From the NCBI RefSeq assembly GCF_014205635.1, contig NZ_JACIIV010000016.1, forward strand, positions 41,718 through 105,717: a DNA stretch of 64,000 bases. Reading direction: 5' to 3'. Both the position numbers and the translations under genes were made by a program. Under the pieces are notes generated by a model. It saw only the letters and a list, made by a program, of their open reading frames with translations. It did no database searches and was not told where the DNA came from. This document shows, in pieces, positions 1 to 9,999 of the stretch. Position 1 is the first letter of the stretch. Each line of letters opens with the position of its first letter. The DNA is from Polymorphobacter multimanifer (GTDB lineage: Bacteria; Pseudomonadota; Alphaproteobacteria; Sphingomonadales; Sphingomonadaceae).

Positions 1-1360
<1,360 letters not shown>

Positions 1361-1364
1361 GCCT

Positions 1365-1571
1365 TCAGCGCCGCAGCACCGCCAGCATCAGCCCCGCCAC
1401 CACCAGCGCCACGCCGGGCCACACGGTCACGAAAAACAGCATCCCCAGCCCCACCGGGTTGGGATTTGGCTCTGTCAGCCCCACCACATGCGCCGCCATG
1501 AACAGCAGCAGTGGCCCGCAGCCGAGCGCCAGCACCCAGAGCCCCCAGCGCAACAGGCCATTCATCCGCAT
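1365..1571 (-). CDS. Small two-span membrane protein, unknown function
   Basis: A 68-residue protein with two hydrophobic segments (about residues 6-31 and 42-65) joined by a short loop rich in Pro and Asn, and a basic C-terminal end. The start chosen is the ATG at 1571; a second ATG lies two codons inside. The longer open frame upstream is low-complexity Arg/Gly-rich sequence and is not credible as protein. Its 3' end lies four bases from the end of the monooxygenase gene, so the two are convergent. I do not recognise the family; it is probably an inner-membrane protein. Confidence 0.55.
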   Translation of the reverse strand: MRMNGLLRWGLWVLALGCGPLLLFMAAHVVGLTEPNPNPVGLGMLFFVTVWPGVALVVAGLMLAVLRR

Positions 1572-1657
1572 GGCGTGAGTGTTCCGCACTCTTCCCCGCG
1601 CGACAAGCCCCGAAAAACCGATGCATCGTCGCATCACCCCGGCTATTGTCCGGACAA

Positions 1658-2548
1658 ATGCCCAATCCTCCCGCCCCTTCCGACCCCCAGCTCTACGACC
1701 CCATCCCTGACCCGCGCCCCATCCGCTGGCCCGGCGGCAAGACCTGCGCCGTGTGGGTCGCCCCCAACCTCGAATTTTACGAGCTCGATCCGCCGCCGCA
1801 CCCGCGCCGCAAGAGCTGGGCACGCCCGCATCCCGATGTCGTCGGCTACAGCCACCGCGACCACGCCAACCGCGTCGGCCATTGGCGCATGGCCGATGCC
1901 ATGTCGCGCCACGGCTTCCCCGGCTCGGTCAGCCTGTCGGTGGCGCTCTGCGACCATATCCCCGAGGTCGTCGCCGATGCCAACGCCCGCGGCTGGGAGT
2001 TCTTCAGTCACGGCATCTACAACACCCGCTACGCCTATGACATGGACGAGGCCCAGGAGCGCGCGATCATCGAAGACAGCATCGCCACGGTCCAGGCCGC
2101 CACGGGCCAGCGCATCCGCGGCTGGCTGGCCCCCGCCCTCACCCACACCCCGCGCACCATGGACCTGATCGCCGAATACGGCCTCGACTACACCTGCGAC
2201 CTCTACCACGACGATCGCCCTGGCCGGGTGCGCACCGCTTCGGGTGACCTGATCTCGATGCCCTACAGCCTCGAAGTCAACGATCACTACGGCTTCTTCA
2301 TCTACAACATGAGCCCGCGTGAATACGCCCGAGCCCTCATCGACCAGTTCGACCGCCTCGCCCGCGAGGGCCAAAACAGCGGCACGGTCATGTGCATCCC
2401 CCTCCACGCCTATCTCATCGGCCAGCCGCACCGCATCGGCCCCTTCGAGGAGGTGCTTCGCCACATCGCCGCCGATGGCCGCGCCTGGATCACCACCGCC
2501 GGTGCCATCGCCGATGCATGGCGAACCGGGGGGAGGGCAGGGGAATGA
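1658..2548 (+). CDS. Polysaccharide deacetylase family protein (first of two)
   Basis: A 296-residue protein of the NodB/polysaccharide deacetylase fold (carbohydrate esterase 4 superfamily), nearest in style to the PuuE/allantoinase-like branch. It opens with an RWPGGKTCAVWV strand, then shows WEFFSHGIYNT and the RGWLAPALT segment typical of the barrel. The ATG at 1658 was preferred because the domain begins soon after it, while the upstream open sequence is not protein-like. There is no signal peptide, so it is probably cytoplasmic. The stop overlaps the ATG of the next deacetylase by four bases, so the two are translationally coupled and may work as a pair. The substrate is not deducible: it may be an N-acyl or cyclic amide compound rather than a polysaccharide. 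Confidence 0.8.
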   Translation: MPNPPAPSDPQLYDPIPDPRPIRWPGGKTCAVWVAPNLEFYELDPPPHPRRKSWARPHPDVVGYSHRDHANRVGHWRMADAMSRHGFPGSVSLSVALCDHIPEVVADANARGWEFFSHGIYNTRYAYDMDEAQERAIIEDSIATVQAATGQRIRGWLAPALTHTPRTMDLIAEYGLDYTCDLYHDDRPGRVRTASGDLISMPYSLEVNDHYGFFIYNMSPREYARALIDQFDRLAREGQNSGTVMCIPLHAYLIGQPHRIGPFEEVLRHIAADGRAWITTAGAIADAWRTGGRAGE

Positions 2549-3462
2549 GCCTCGATCCGAGCTACCTCGAATACCCGCACCGCCGCCGCGGGCTCGACCA
2601 TGATCTCTTCCCCTGGTCCGCCCTCCACACGCGCCCGCCCATCACCTGGCCGAACGGCAAGCGTGTCGCGGTCGTCATCGTCATCAGTTGCGAATTCTTC
2701 CCGCTCACCCCCACTGATACGCCCTTCCGCGCCCCCGGCCACATGCAGACGCCATTCCCCGATTATCGCCACTTCACCGCGCGCGACTATGGCTCGCGCC
2801 TCGGCGTGCCGCGCCTCGTCGAAGCGGTGGCCAAGGTCGGCGCGCACGCCAGCTTCGCCATGAACAGCCGCTGGGCGGCGCGCTTCCCCGATCTGGCGCG
2901 CAGCATCGTCGCCGCCGGCCATGAAGTGGTGGCGCACTCGACCGACATGAACGGCACCATCGCCACCGGCCTGCCGGAAGCCGACGAACGTGCCCTCATC
3001 ACCGCCTCGCTCGAAGTCCTCCACGCCGTCACCGGCGTCCGCCCCTCGGGCTGGCTGAGCATCGCCCGCTCGCAAAGCTGGAACACCCCCCGCCTGCTCG
3101 CCGAAGCCGGGCTTCGCTACTGTCTCGATTGGGTCAACGACGAGCTGCCCTACCGCATGACGACCCCCGCCGGCGCGCTCGTCAACCTCCCCCTCAACCA
3201 CGAACTGTCCGATCGCCAGATCATCGCCACCTGCCAGCAGAGCGCCGCCAGCTTCAAGGAGCAGCTCCTCGATGCGCACGACTGGCTCGATGGCGAGGTC
3301 GATGCGCACGGCGGCCGGTTGCTCCCGGTTCATCTGACTCCCTATATAAGCGGATTGCCCTATCGCATCGACGCGATCGAGCAATTGCTGGTCACCCTCG
3401 CTTCCAGGCCGGGAGTCTGGTTCGCACGGGGTGCCGATGTCGTCGATGCAAGCGGGGCCTGA
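2545..3462 (+). CDS. Polysaccharide deacetylase family protein (second of two)
   Basis: A 305-residue paralogue-like partner of the preceding gene, with the same fold. Visible elements are WPNGKRVAVVIVISCEF at the N-terminus, SRLGVPRLVEAV, GHEVVAHSTDMNG with the conserved His, and SGWLSIARSQSW near the substrate loop. Its ATG overlaps the upstream TGA, so it belongs to the same operon. Like its partner it lacks a signal peptide. Two divergent family members side by side suggest a heteromeric enzyme or two consecutive steps, but that is inference. A lipoprotein gene follows 18 bases downstream. Confidence 0.8.
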   Translation: MSLDPSYLEYPHRRRGLDHDLFPWSALHTRPPITWPNGKRVAVVIVISCEFFPLTPTDTPFRAPGHMQTPFPDYRHFTARDYGSRLGVPRLVEAVAKVGAHASFAMNSRWAARFPDLARSIVAAGHEVVAHSTDMNGTIATGLPEADERALITASLEVLHAVTGVRPSGWLSIARSQSWNTPRLLAEAGLRYCLDWVNDELPYRMTTPAGALVNLPLNHELSDRQIIATCQQSAASFKEQLLDAHDWLDGEVDAHGGRLLPVHLTPYISGLPYRIDAIEQLLVTLASRPGVWFARGADVVDASGA

Positions 3463-3480
3463 AACCACAGGAGCCTCCCG

Positions 3481-3690
3481 ATGCGAATGACGACCCCCAT
3501 CCTTCTCACCACCGCCCTTCTGGCCCTCGGTGCCTGCAACAGCGGCCGCAGCGGCGCGCTCATCGGCGGCAGCGCCGGTGCCGTCGCCGGCCAGGCGGTC
3601 GGTGTCGGCCCCGTCGGTGGCGCCCTCGTCGGCGGTGCCGCCGGCGCCATCGCCGGGGACCGCAACGAGAACCGCGACAACAAGGAATGA
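3481..3690 (+). CDS. Glycine-zipper lipoprotein
   Basis: A 69-residue precursor with a lipoprotein signal peptide ending in the lipobox LGAC (Cys at residue 19), so it should be lipidated and anchored in the outer membrane. The mature part is almost entirely a glycine zipper (repeats of GxxxG type such as GALIGGSAGAVAG and GALVGGAAGAIAGD), as in the 17-kDa surface antigen / OmpA-like glycine-zipper families, followed by a short charged tail. An AGGAG ribosome-binding site lies just upstream. It is probably an envelope-stability protein; no specific partner can be named. Confidence 0.75.
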   Translation: MRMTTPILLTTALLALGACNSGRSGALIGGSAGAVAGQAVGVGPVGGALVGGAAGAIAGDRNENRDNKE

Positions 3691-3695
3691 GCGCT

Positions 3696-3729
3696 GCGGC
3701 GACCGGCTGGCCCAGCCACCGGTCGCCGC
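3696..3729. terminator. Bidirectional terminator hairpin between lipoprotein and xerC
   Basis: Perfect 11-bp inverted repeat: GCGGCGACCGG at 3696-3706 pairs with CCGGTCGCCGC at 3719-3729, and the 12-nt loop can itself pair TGGC with GCCA. It sits between convergent genes. No clear U-tract is present on either strand. Confidence 0.6.
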
Positions 3730-3736
3730 TGCCGCC

Positions 3737-4702
3737 TCAGGCGCGGGGGTGCGCCCCGCGATAGGCATCCAGCAGCGCCGCTGCATCCACCGCCGTATAG
3801 ATTTGCGTCGAAGACAGCGATGCATGCCCCAGCAGCTCCTGGATCGCCCGCAGGTCCGCCCCCGCGCCAAGCAGATGGGTCGCAAAGCTGTGGCGCAGTG
3901 CATGCGGCGTCGCACTTGTCGGCAGTCCCAGCGCCGGCCGCGCCGCGCGCATCGCTGCCCGTATATGCCCGGCATCGAGCGGCCCGCCCCGCCGCCCGCG
4001 GAACACCGCCCCTTCGGTCACCGCGAACGGCATCAGCGCCCGGTAGGCATCCACCGCCTCGCGCACCACCGGCAGCAGCGGCACCTGCCGCACCTTGCCG
4101 CGCTTGCCGGAAATCGTCAGCACCTCGCCGAGCGGCAGATCTGCCACGCTCAAGGCCAGCGCCTCGGAAATCCGCAGCCCCGCTCCCCACAGCAGCAGCA
4201 GCACGGCCGTATCGCGCAGTCGCTCCCATTCCGGCGCGTCTCCATCATTCGTCATCGCCAGCAGCGCATGTGCATCGGGCGCACTCAGCGGCCGCGGCAC
4301 CCGCCGCGCCAGCTTGGGCGATTTCACCCCCGCCAGCGCCTCCAGCTTCAGGCCCGATCCCCGCACGAAGCGCGCAAAGGTGCGGAGTGCGGAAAGCTCG
4401 CGCGCCACGCTGGTGCTGGCCAGCCCCTCGCCCCGCCGCATCGCCAGAAAGCCGCGCACATCGGCGGCGGTCAGCGCCTCCAGATGCACGAGCGTCACCG
4501 CCCCGCCGAAATGCCGCGACAGAAAATCCTCGAAGCGCTCGATCGACGCCGCATAAGCGCGCAGCGTGTGCGGCGAGAGCCGCCGCTGGTGCGCGCACTG
4601 GTCGAGCCATTCCGCTGCCGCCGCGGCCAGCGGGCGGCTGCCGCTCAAATGATCGAACCGTTCAAAGGATGGATTGGCCGGACTTCGCCCAATCGGTGGC
4701 AA
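3737..4702 (-). CDS. xerC: Tyrosine recombinase XerC
   Basis: Site-specific recombinase that with XerD resolves chromosome dimers at dif during division. The 321-residue length fits the family. The N-terminal SAM-like DNA-binding domain ([12 protein letters not shown], about 39-50) is followed by a catalytic domain with the full set: Arg177 (GAGLRISE), Lys200, His267 and Arg270 (HALRHS), His293 (LLGHASL) and nucleophile Tyr302. From the ATG at 4702 it overlaps the upstream transaldolase gene by 41 bases; a TTG at 4648 would remove the overlap and still keep the whole domain, so the start is uncertain. It is on the same strand as the transaldolase and probably co-transcribed. Confidence 0.9.
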   Translation of the reverse strand: MPPIGRSPANPSFERFDHLSGSRPLAAAAAEWLDQCAHQRRLSPHTLRAYAASIERFEDFLSRHFGGAVTLVHLEALTAADVRGFLAMRRGEGLASTSVARELSALRTFARFVRGSGLKLEALAGVKSPKLARRVPRPLSAPDAHALLAMTNDGDAPEWERLRDTAVLLLLWGAGLRISEALALSVADLPLGEVLTISGKRGKVRQVPLLPVVREAVDAYRALMPFAVTEGAVFRGRRGGPLDAGHIRAAMRAARPALGLPTSATPHALRHSFATHLLGAGADLRAIQELLGHASLSSTQIYTAVDAAALLDAYRGAHPRA

Positions 4703-5315
4703 AGCCTTCCAGCCCCTTGTCGGTCAGCGGGTGGTTGGCCAGCGCGCGAATCACTGCCGCCGGCATCGTCGCCACATCGGCGCCGATCTTCGCGGCCGCC
4801 AGCACATGCGCAGGGTGCCGCACGCTCGCCGCCAGGATCTCGGTCTTGAATTCGTAATTGTCGTAGATCAGCCGGATGTCGGCGATCAGTTCCATCCCGT
4901 CCTGGCTGATGTCATCGAGTCGGCCGATGAACGGCGATATGAAGCTCGCTCCCGCCTTGGCAGCGAGCAACGCCTGGTTTGCCGAAAAGCACAGCGTCAC
5001 GTTCGTCATCGTGCCTTCGCCCGAAAGCGCCTTGCACGCGCGCAGCCCGTCCATGGTCAGCGGCAGCTTGATGCAGATGTTGCGCGCCAGCTTGCGGAGC
5101 ACCTCCGCTTCCCTGAGCATCGTCGCATAGTCCGTCGCCACCACTTCGGCAGACACGGGACCATGCGCAATGTCGGCAATCTCCTTCACCACCTCGAGGA
5201 AATTGCGCCCCGATTTGGCAATAAGCGACGGGTTGGTCGTCACGCCATCGAGCAGGCCGGTTTCCACAAGCGCAGTAATTTCGGCGATATCGGCCGTGTC
5301 GACGAAGAACTTCAT
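4662..5315 (-). CDS. fsa: Transaldolase / fructose-6-phosphate aldolase (TalC-MipB type)
   Basis: A short (217-residue) class I aldolase of the FSA/TalC subfamily, which in most bacteria acts as transaldolase in the non-oxidative pentose phosphate pathway. It opens with [10 protein letters not shown] and has GVTTNPSL. The Schiff-base lysine is Lys83 in ICIKLPLT, and [23 protein letters not shown] is typical of the family. Whether the enzyme is a true transaldolase or a fructose-6-phosphate aldolase cannot be told here. It is cytoplasmic, probably decameric by family precedent. It lies upstream of xerC on the same strand with overlapping ends. Confidence 0.88.
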   Translation of the reverse strand: MKFFVDTADIAEITALVETGLLDGVTTNPSLIAKSGRNFLEVVKEIADIAHGPVSAEVVATDYATMLREAEVLRKLARNICIKLPLTMDGLRACKALSGEGTMTNVTLCFSANQALLAAKAGASFISPFIGRLDDISQDGMELIADIRLIYDNYEFKTEILAASVRHPAHVLAAAKIGADVATMPAAVIRALANHPLTDKGLEGFATDWAKSGQSIL

Positions 5316-5366
5316 GGGAAAGGGGCTTTCTGAAAGGAATCGGCCCTCTCTAGCCCAGCCGCGCGT

Positions 5367-5444
5367 CTAGAAAAAGAAGAACCAGATAAGCAGCACCACC
5401 GGCAACGGCACTCCGATCATCCACAACAAACAGCCCTTGCCCAT
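5367..5444 (-). CDS. 25-residue hydrophobic mini-protein
   Basis: A very short reading frame starting at the ATG at 5444: MGKGCLLWMIGVP, then a run of Leu, Val, Ile and Trp, ending in four Phe. A GAGG ribosome-binding site sits eight bases before the start. It lies between the acyl-CoA synthetase gene and the transaldolase gene, all on the minus strand. The pattern of a basic GKGC start and one hydrophobic span ending at the C-terminus looks like a tail-anchored or small single-pass membrane peptide. Function is unknown. The good Shine-Dalgarno and coherent hydrophobicity argue for a real gene, but its shortness keeps this tentative. Confidence 0.5.
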   Translation of the reverse strand: MGKGCLLWMIGVPLPVVLLIWFFFF

Positions 5445-5523
5445 GGTCACATCCTCGAATGATTGAGCATGTCAACTTGTGCACAAGCATCTGGTTCCCG
5501 AAGCGAAGCCGCGGGCTCCCCCC

Positions 5524-7248
5524 TCACGCCTCCAGCAGCGCCTTCAGGTCGCGCTTCAGGATCTTGCCATTGGCATTGCGCGGCAGCGGCTCGGCCTGCA
5601 GCATCACCGCCACCGGCACCTTGAACGCCGCCAGCCGGGCGGCAACATGCGCCTGCAACTCCAGCGCGCTCGCATCTGCCCCCGGTGCCAGCGTCACGAA
5701 CGCCACCGGCTCCTCGCCCAGCGTCCGGTGCGGGCGGCCGACAAGCGCTGCGTCCATCACTGCCGGATGCTCGTAGAGCGCGCTCTCCACCTCGACGCAG
5801 TAGATGTTCTCGCCGCCGCGGATCAGCATGTCCTTGGCGCGGTCGAGAATGAAGCAGAAGCCCTCCTCGTCGAGCCGCGCCAGATCGCCGGTGCGCACCC
5901 AGCCATCGACGAACGTCTCGGCATTCGCCTCGGGCCGGTTCCAATAGCCCTTCACCACATTCGGCCCATAGCCGAACAGCTCGCCGACCGCGCCCGGCGG
6001 CAGCACACGCCCGTCCGGATCGCGCACCTGCAGCTCGCACACCGGCACCGCCGGCCCGCAGCTGTCGGGGCGATGCTCGTAATCCTCGCCGACATGGCTG
6101 GTGAAGGTGGCGCTCGTCTCGGTCATCCCCCAGCCATTGCCCGGCATCGCCTTGGGAAACACCGCCTTGATCTGCCGCACCAGCTCGGGTGCGGAAGGCG
6201 CGCCGCCATAGCTCACCGTCTCGAGGCTGGAGAGATCGAAACGATGCCGATCGGGATGCTCGATGATCTGCCAGGCGATCGTCGGCACCCCGCCGCATCC
6301 CGTCACCCGCTCGGCCTCGATCAGCCGCATCGCCTCCAGCGGCTCCCACTTCCGCATCAGCACCAGCTTGGCGCCGGCGAAGAGCGAAGGGGAGAGCACC
6401 GCATGGCAGCCGGTCGCATGAAAGAACGGCACCGAGAGCAGCGTCGCCTTCTGCGGCCCAGCAGGGTCGGGCACCGGCGGCATCTCGCCCCGCCGCAGAT
6501 AGGCGCGCGCCCCCGAGCACGCACTCGCCATGATGTTGGACACGATGTTGCGGTGCGTGCCGAGCGCCCCCTTGGGCTTGCCGGTGGTGCCGCTGGTGTA
6601 GAACAAGGTCGCCTCGTCCTCGGGCTGCAGCATGATCTCGCCGAGCGACCGGTCAGGCAGCGCCGCCCAGCCATGCGGCGTCCCGATCACGTCTTCCAGC
6701 GCAGACACCCGCGGATCGGCCGTCTCCTGCCCATCGCCCCGCGCCACCAGCACTGCCTCGATCCCCGGCAGCGACCCGAGATGCTCCGAAAGCCGCGACA
6801 GCCGCTCGCCATCGATCACCACGAAGCGCGTGCCGGAATCGCCCAGCGCAAACTCCAGCTCCGCTCCCGTCCACCAGGCGTTGAGCGGTGTCACGATCGC
6901 GCCGCAAAGCGCTGCCGCAAAGAACGCCACCGGCCATTCGGGCAGGTTGCGCATGATCACTGCCACCCGGTCCCCCTTGGCGAGCCCCAACCCCTTGAAA
7001 TGCTCCGCCAGCTGCAGCGTCGCGCGGGCAAACGCCTCGAAGCTCACCCGCTCGTCCTCGTTGACGAGAAAGATCTTGTCCCCATGCCCGCGCCCGGCGG
7101 CAAACACATGCGCCAATGATGGCGGTGCATGCTTCCACGCCTTCACCGGCCGCCCCTCGATCATCACCGTCTCGATCTCGAGCATCTGCCCGGGGGCGGT
7201 GAGTGCCGCGTGTGCCTGTGCGATCGACATTGCGGGCCATGCGGCCAT
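5524..7248 (-). CDS. Acyl-CoA synthetase (AMP-forming, class I adenylate-forming enzyme)
   Basis: A 574-residue ligase that activates a carboxylic acid with ATP and loads it on CoA. Core motifs are present: the P-loop-like YTSGTTGKPKG around residues 217-227, NGWGMTETSA, GWVRTGD, and a C-terminal NGKILKRDL containing the catalytic lysine. The ATG at 7248 is preferred over one five codons earlier because a GAGGGG Shine-Dalgarno lies eight bases upstream. The substrate could be a fatty acid or an aromatic acid. It is divergent from a coniferyl aldehyde dehydrogenase whose product would be a hydroxycinnamic acid, which makes a feruloyl-type role possible but unproven. Confidence 0.85.
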   Translation of the reverse strand: MAAWPAMSIAQAHAALTAPGQMLEIETVMIEGRPVKAWKHAPPSLAHVFAAGRGHGDKIFLVNEDERVSFEAFARATLQLAEHFKGLGLAKGDRVAVIMRNLPEWPVAFFAAALCGAIVTPLNAWWTGAELEFALGDSGTRFVVIDGERLSRLSEHLGSLPGIEAVLVARGDGQETADPRVSALEDVIGTPHGWAALPDRSLGEIMLQPEDEATLFYTSGTTGKPKGALGTHRNIVSNIMASACSGARAYLRRGEMPPVPDPAGPQKATLLSVPFFHATGCHAVLSPSLFAGAKLVLMRKWEPLEAMRLIEAERVTGCGGVPTIAWQIIEHPDRHRFDLSSLETVSYGGAPSAPELVRQIKAVFPKAMPGNGWGMTETSATFTSHVGEDYEHRPDSCGPAVPVCELQVRDPDGRVLPPGAVGELFGYGPNVVKGYWNRPEANAETFVDGWVRTGDLARLDEEGFCFILDRAKDMLIRGGENIYCVEVESALYEHPAVMDAALVGRPHRTLGEEPVAFVTLAPGADASALELQAHVAARLAAFKVPVAVMLQAEPLPRNANGKILKRDLKALLEA

Positions 7249-7362
7249 GAAATTTCCCCTCAAGGCATGTTATGCTTGCGCAGCACGATGCGCGGCAGTC
7301 GGCACCCTTGCAAGCACTGCCCACATCGCTCACGTTCATATTGTCATTTCAGGGAGGGCCAC

Positions 7363-8811
7363 ATGGCCACCGCCATCAAGATCAACGATCCCGAGACCGC
7401 GATGCTCACGCTGCTCGCCCGCCAGCGCGCCGCCTTCGAGGCCGAGCGCCCGGTCAAGGCCGATGCCCGCCGCAGCCGGCTCGAGCGCGCCCTCGACCTG
7501 CTGCTCACGCATAAAGATGCGCTCGTCGACGCGATGAGCGAGGATTTCGGCCACCGCAGCCGCGAAATGTCGCTGGTCACCGACCTCATGGCCTCGGTCA
7601 AGCCGCTCAAGCACGCCCTCAAATATGTCGAAGTCTGGATGGCGCCCGAAAAGCGCAACCTCGATTTCCCGCTCGGTCTGCTCGGCGCCAAGGCGCGGAT
7701 CGACTATTGCCCCAAGGGTGTCGTCGGCATCATCAGTCCCTGGAATTTCCCGGTCAACCTCACGTTCGCACCGCTGGCCGGCGTGCTCGCGGCCGGCAAC
7801 CGCGCGCTCATCAAGCCCTCCGAATTCACCCCCGTCACCTCCGAGCTGATGGCGAAGCTCATCGCCGATTATTTCGATCCGTCCGAAGTCGCCGTCGTCA
7901 CCGGTGATGCCACCGTCGGCCGCATCTTCTCCGGCCTGCCGTTCGATCATCTCCTCTTCACCGGTTCCACCCCCGTCGGCCGCCACATCATGGCCGCCGC
8001 CGCAAAGAACCTCGTCCCCGTCACCCTCGAGCTCGGCGGCAAGTCCCCCACCATCATCAGCCGCACCGCCGATGTCGCATCCGCCGCGGAACGCATCACC
8101 ATGGGCAAGCTGATGAACGCCGGGCAGATCTGCCTCGCCCCCGATTATCTGCTCGTTCCCCATGAAATGCAGGGCCTCGTCATCGGCGCGCTCAAGGCCG
8201 CCACGGGCAAGCTCTATCCCACGATGCTCGCCAACCCCGATTACACCAGCGTCCTCGGCGATCGCCACCGTGCGCGGCTTGAGGCGCATGTCGAGGATGC
8301 CCGCGCCAAGGGCGCCACCGTCCACATCGTCAACCCGGCCAACGAAGACTTCGCCAGCCAGAACGGCAACAAGATGCCCCTCCACATCATCGAGAACGCC
8401 ACCGACGAGATGACCGTGATGCAGGAGGAAATCTTCGGCCCCCTGCTGCCGGTGCAGGCCTATGACAAGATCCACGACGCCATCGCCACCGTCAATCGCC
8501 GCGATCGCCCCCTCGGCCTCTACTGGTTCGGCACCAACATGGACGAAGCCCAGCTGGTGCTCGACCGCACCCTCTCGGGCGGCGTGACGATCAACGACGT
8601 CATCTTCCACATCTCCGCCGAAGACCTGCCCTTCGGCGGCGTCGGCCCCTCGGGCATGGGCCGCTACCACGGCCATGATGGCTTCAAGGAGTTCAGCCAC
8701 GCCCGCAGCGTCTATTCGCAGCCGAAACTCGATCTCGCCGGCCTCGCCGGCTTCAAGCCCCCCTATGGCGCCAAGACCGCCAAGGCGCTCGCCCGCGAAC
8801 TGAAGAAATGA
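7363..8811 (+). CDS. calB: Coniferyl aldehyde dehydrogenase
   Basis: A 482-residue NAD(P)-dependent aldehyde dehydrogenase of the short, coniferyl-aldehyde / class 3-like subgroup, oxidising hydroxycinnamaldehydes or other aldehydes to acids. It shows IISPWNFPVNLTFAP, Lys151 in IKPSE, the glycine loop FTGSTPVGR, general base Glu223 (TLELGGKSP) and nucleophile Cys257 (NAGQICLAPDY), then EEIFGPLLP and PFGGVGPSGMG. An AGGGAGG ribosome-binding site precedes the ATG at 7363. The C-terminal hydrophobic GLAGFKPPY segment is usual for the subgroup. It is followed with a four-base overlap by a small secreted protein. The specific substrate is by family analogy. Confidence 0.85.
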   Translation: MATAIKINDPETAMLTLLARQRAAFEAERPVKADARRSRLERALDLLLTHKDALVDAMSEDFGHRSREMSLVTDLMASVKPLKHALKYVEVWMAPEKRNLDFPLGLLGAKARIDYCPKGVVGIISPWNFPVNLTFAPLAGVLAAGNRALIKPSEFTPVTSELMAKLIADYFDPSEVAVVTGDATVGRIFSGLPFDHLLFTGSTPVGRHIMAAAAKNLVPVTLELGGKSPTIISRTADVASAAERITMGKLMNAGQICLAPDYLLVPHEMQGLVIGALKAATGKLYPTMLANPDYTSVLGDRHRARLEAHVEDARAKGATVHIVNPANEDFASQNGNKMPLHIIENATDEMTVMQEEIFGPLLPVQAYDKIHDAIATVNRRDRPLGLYWFGTNMDEAQLVLDRTLSGGVTINDVIFHISAEDLPFGGVGPSGMGRYHGHDGFKEFSHARSVYSQPKLDLAGLAGFKPPYGAKTAKALARELKK

Positions 8812-9272
8812 AGCCGCTCCTGCTCGCCCTGCTGCTGGTCGCCACCCCGGCACTTGCCGGCCCCAAGGAGGATGCCGTCCGCGCCGCCGGCCGCGAATGG
8901 GTCAGCGCCTTCAAGGCCGGCAACCTCGAAGCCCTCATGGCCCTCTACGCCGAAAATCCCGAAGTCGCCCTCCACGACCAGCCCAAACTCACCGGCCGGG
9001 ACGCCGTGCGCGGCTATTTCGCCAACCGCCTCCGCACCCCGCCTGACGCCGATTTCCTGCTCCTCGAAGAAAGCCTCGAAGTCCGCGGCAACACCGCCCT
9101 CTCGATGAACAAATACTGGTTCACGCTTCGCACCCAGGGCCGCGAATACAAGGACGCCGGCCGCTCCCTCATCGTCTACACCCGCGACCGCAAAGGCCGC
9201 TGGCTCATCCGCCACGACATCGACCAGACCACCCCCGACGTGAAGTTCCCCGCCCCGCCCGAGGCGAAGTAA
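8808..9272 (+). CDS. Secreted SnoaL/NTF2-like protein
   Basis: A 154-residue precursor with a clear Sec signal peptide (basic MKP, Leu-rich core, cleavage after PALA near residue 17) and a cone-shaped NTF2-like domain (VSAFKAGNLEALMALYAENPEVALHD, then GRDAVRGYF and WLIRHDIDQ). The pattern matches SnoaL/ketosteroid-isomerase-like and DUF4440 proteins, many of them non-enzymatic. It is probably periplasmic. Its ATG overlaps the stop of the aldehyde dehydrogenase gene, so the two are translationally coupled. No catalytic assignment is possible. Confidence 0.75.
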   Translation: MKPLLLALLLVATPALAGPKEDAVRAAGREWVSAFKAGNLEALMALYAENPEVALHDQPKLTGRDAVRGYFANRLRTPPDADFLLLEESLEVRGNTALSMNKYWFTLRTQGREYKDAGRSLIVYTRDRKGRWLIRHDIDQTTPDVKFPAPPEAK

Positions 9273-9312
9273 AGGGGCCTCCGGCGGGCAGGGGACTTGT
9301 CCCCTGCACCCC
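9273..9312. terminator. Hairpin terminator, GCCTCCGGCGG repeat family copy 1
   Basis: GCAGGGGAC at 9288-9296 pairs perfectly with GTCCCCTGC at 9299-9307, preceded by GGGGCCTCCGGCGG. The same GGCCTCCGGCGG block (reverse complement CCGCCGGAGGC) flanks hairpins at 10667 and 13816. All three lie between convergent genes, which fits a dispersed bidirectional terminator. Confidence 0.6.
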
Positions 9313-9346
9313 ATTTTGGGAGGCATGAAGCCCAAAATTCACCGTC

Positions 9347-9367
9347 GCCCCGGGCTCGACCCGGGGC
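9347..9367. repeat. CCCCGGG palindromic intergenic element
   Basis: GCCCCGGG at 9347-9354 and CCCGGGGC at 9360-9367 form an 8-bp stem around CTCGA. Short palindromes of the type CCCGGGCTnGACCCGGGGCCC are commonly seen scattered in intergenic DNA of alphaproteobacteria. Only this one copy was noticed in the window. Confidence 0.45.
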
Positions 9368-9462
9368 CCAAGGACCGTCCAGGCCGCCATCCCCGCGCGC
9401 AGCGCAATCAAATGCCTGCACCGAGCCCAGCCCTTGCAAAATGCGATAGTGTCGCTTGCAAT

Positions 9463-9909
9463 CTATTGGCCGCTTTCTGCTCGGGCGCCGAATGGTGCAA
9501 CAAGCTGCTGCGCGGAGGCTTCGGCAATCAGCGTGCCGTCATCTCTGCGGAAATCAGCGCGAACCGTAAGCAACCGCTGTGTCGTCGCCACGACCCGAGC
9601 TTCGATCCACAATGGGTGTGCCCGGCCGACCCTTATGAAATTGACGTGCAGATTGATGGTCCGAAAAGCCGCATCGGGCGGCACCATGGTCATTGCGGCA
9701 AACGCGAGTGCCTGGTCAGCCAGCGCAGCTATATAGCCGCCAAACAGCGAACCGTCGGAATTCAGCAGCTCAGGCGCTGGCGCCCAGTCCTTCTTGATCC
9801 AGCCCTCACCCCATTCCCGAAGGGTGCCAAGGCGCAGCGTCTCCACAACCGGCGGGGTAACCGCCGTGCCGGCAACAAGTGCGTCCAACCGCTCCTTGGC
9901 CCAAGTCAT
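9463..9909 (-). CDS. PaaI-family hotdog thioesterase
   Basis: A 148-residue hotdog-fold acyl-CoA thioesterase of the PaaI/YdiI type. The helix-leading segment NSDGSLFGGYIAALADQALAFAA matches the DG-GG-AxADxA pattern, followed by the strands TINLHVNFIRVGRA and RVVATTQRLLTVRADF. The ATG at 9909 was chosen over the GTG one codon upstream because GGGGAG then sits six bases away. GC content is visibly lower than in its neighbours (many CAA, AGT and TTG-type codons), as in the adjacent tetR. The two are divergent with a 90-bp gap, the usual layout of a regulator and its target. Substrate unknown. Confidence 0.8.
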   Translation of the reverse strand: MTWAKERLDALVAGTAVTPPVVETLRLGTLREWGEGWIKKDWAPAPELLNSDGSLFGGYIAALADQALAFAAMTMVPPDAAFRTINLHVNFIRVGRAHPLWIEARVVATTQRLLTVRADFRRDDGTLIAEASAQQLVAPFGARAESGQ

Positions 9910-9999
9910 CACAATCTCCCCAACCTCGACTTCGACAACGCTATGAGCAAAGCTCCGCTTTTCTTACTCCAGTTCCAAAAGGGGCAAGGATAGGCAAGT

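Noticed and set aside
2410..3975. Long minus-strand frame opposite the second deacetylase
   Set aside because: Low-complexity Ala/Gly/Arg composition, and it crosses xerC and a terminator; a shadow of the real genes.
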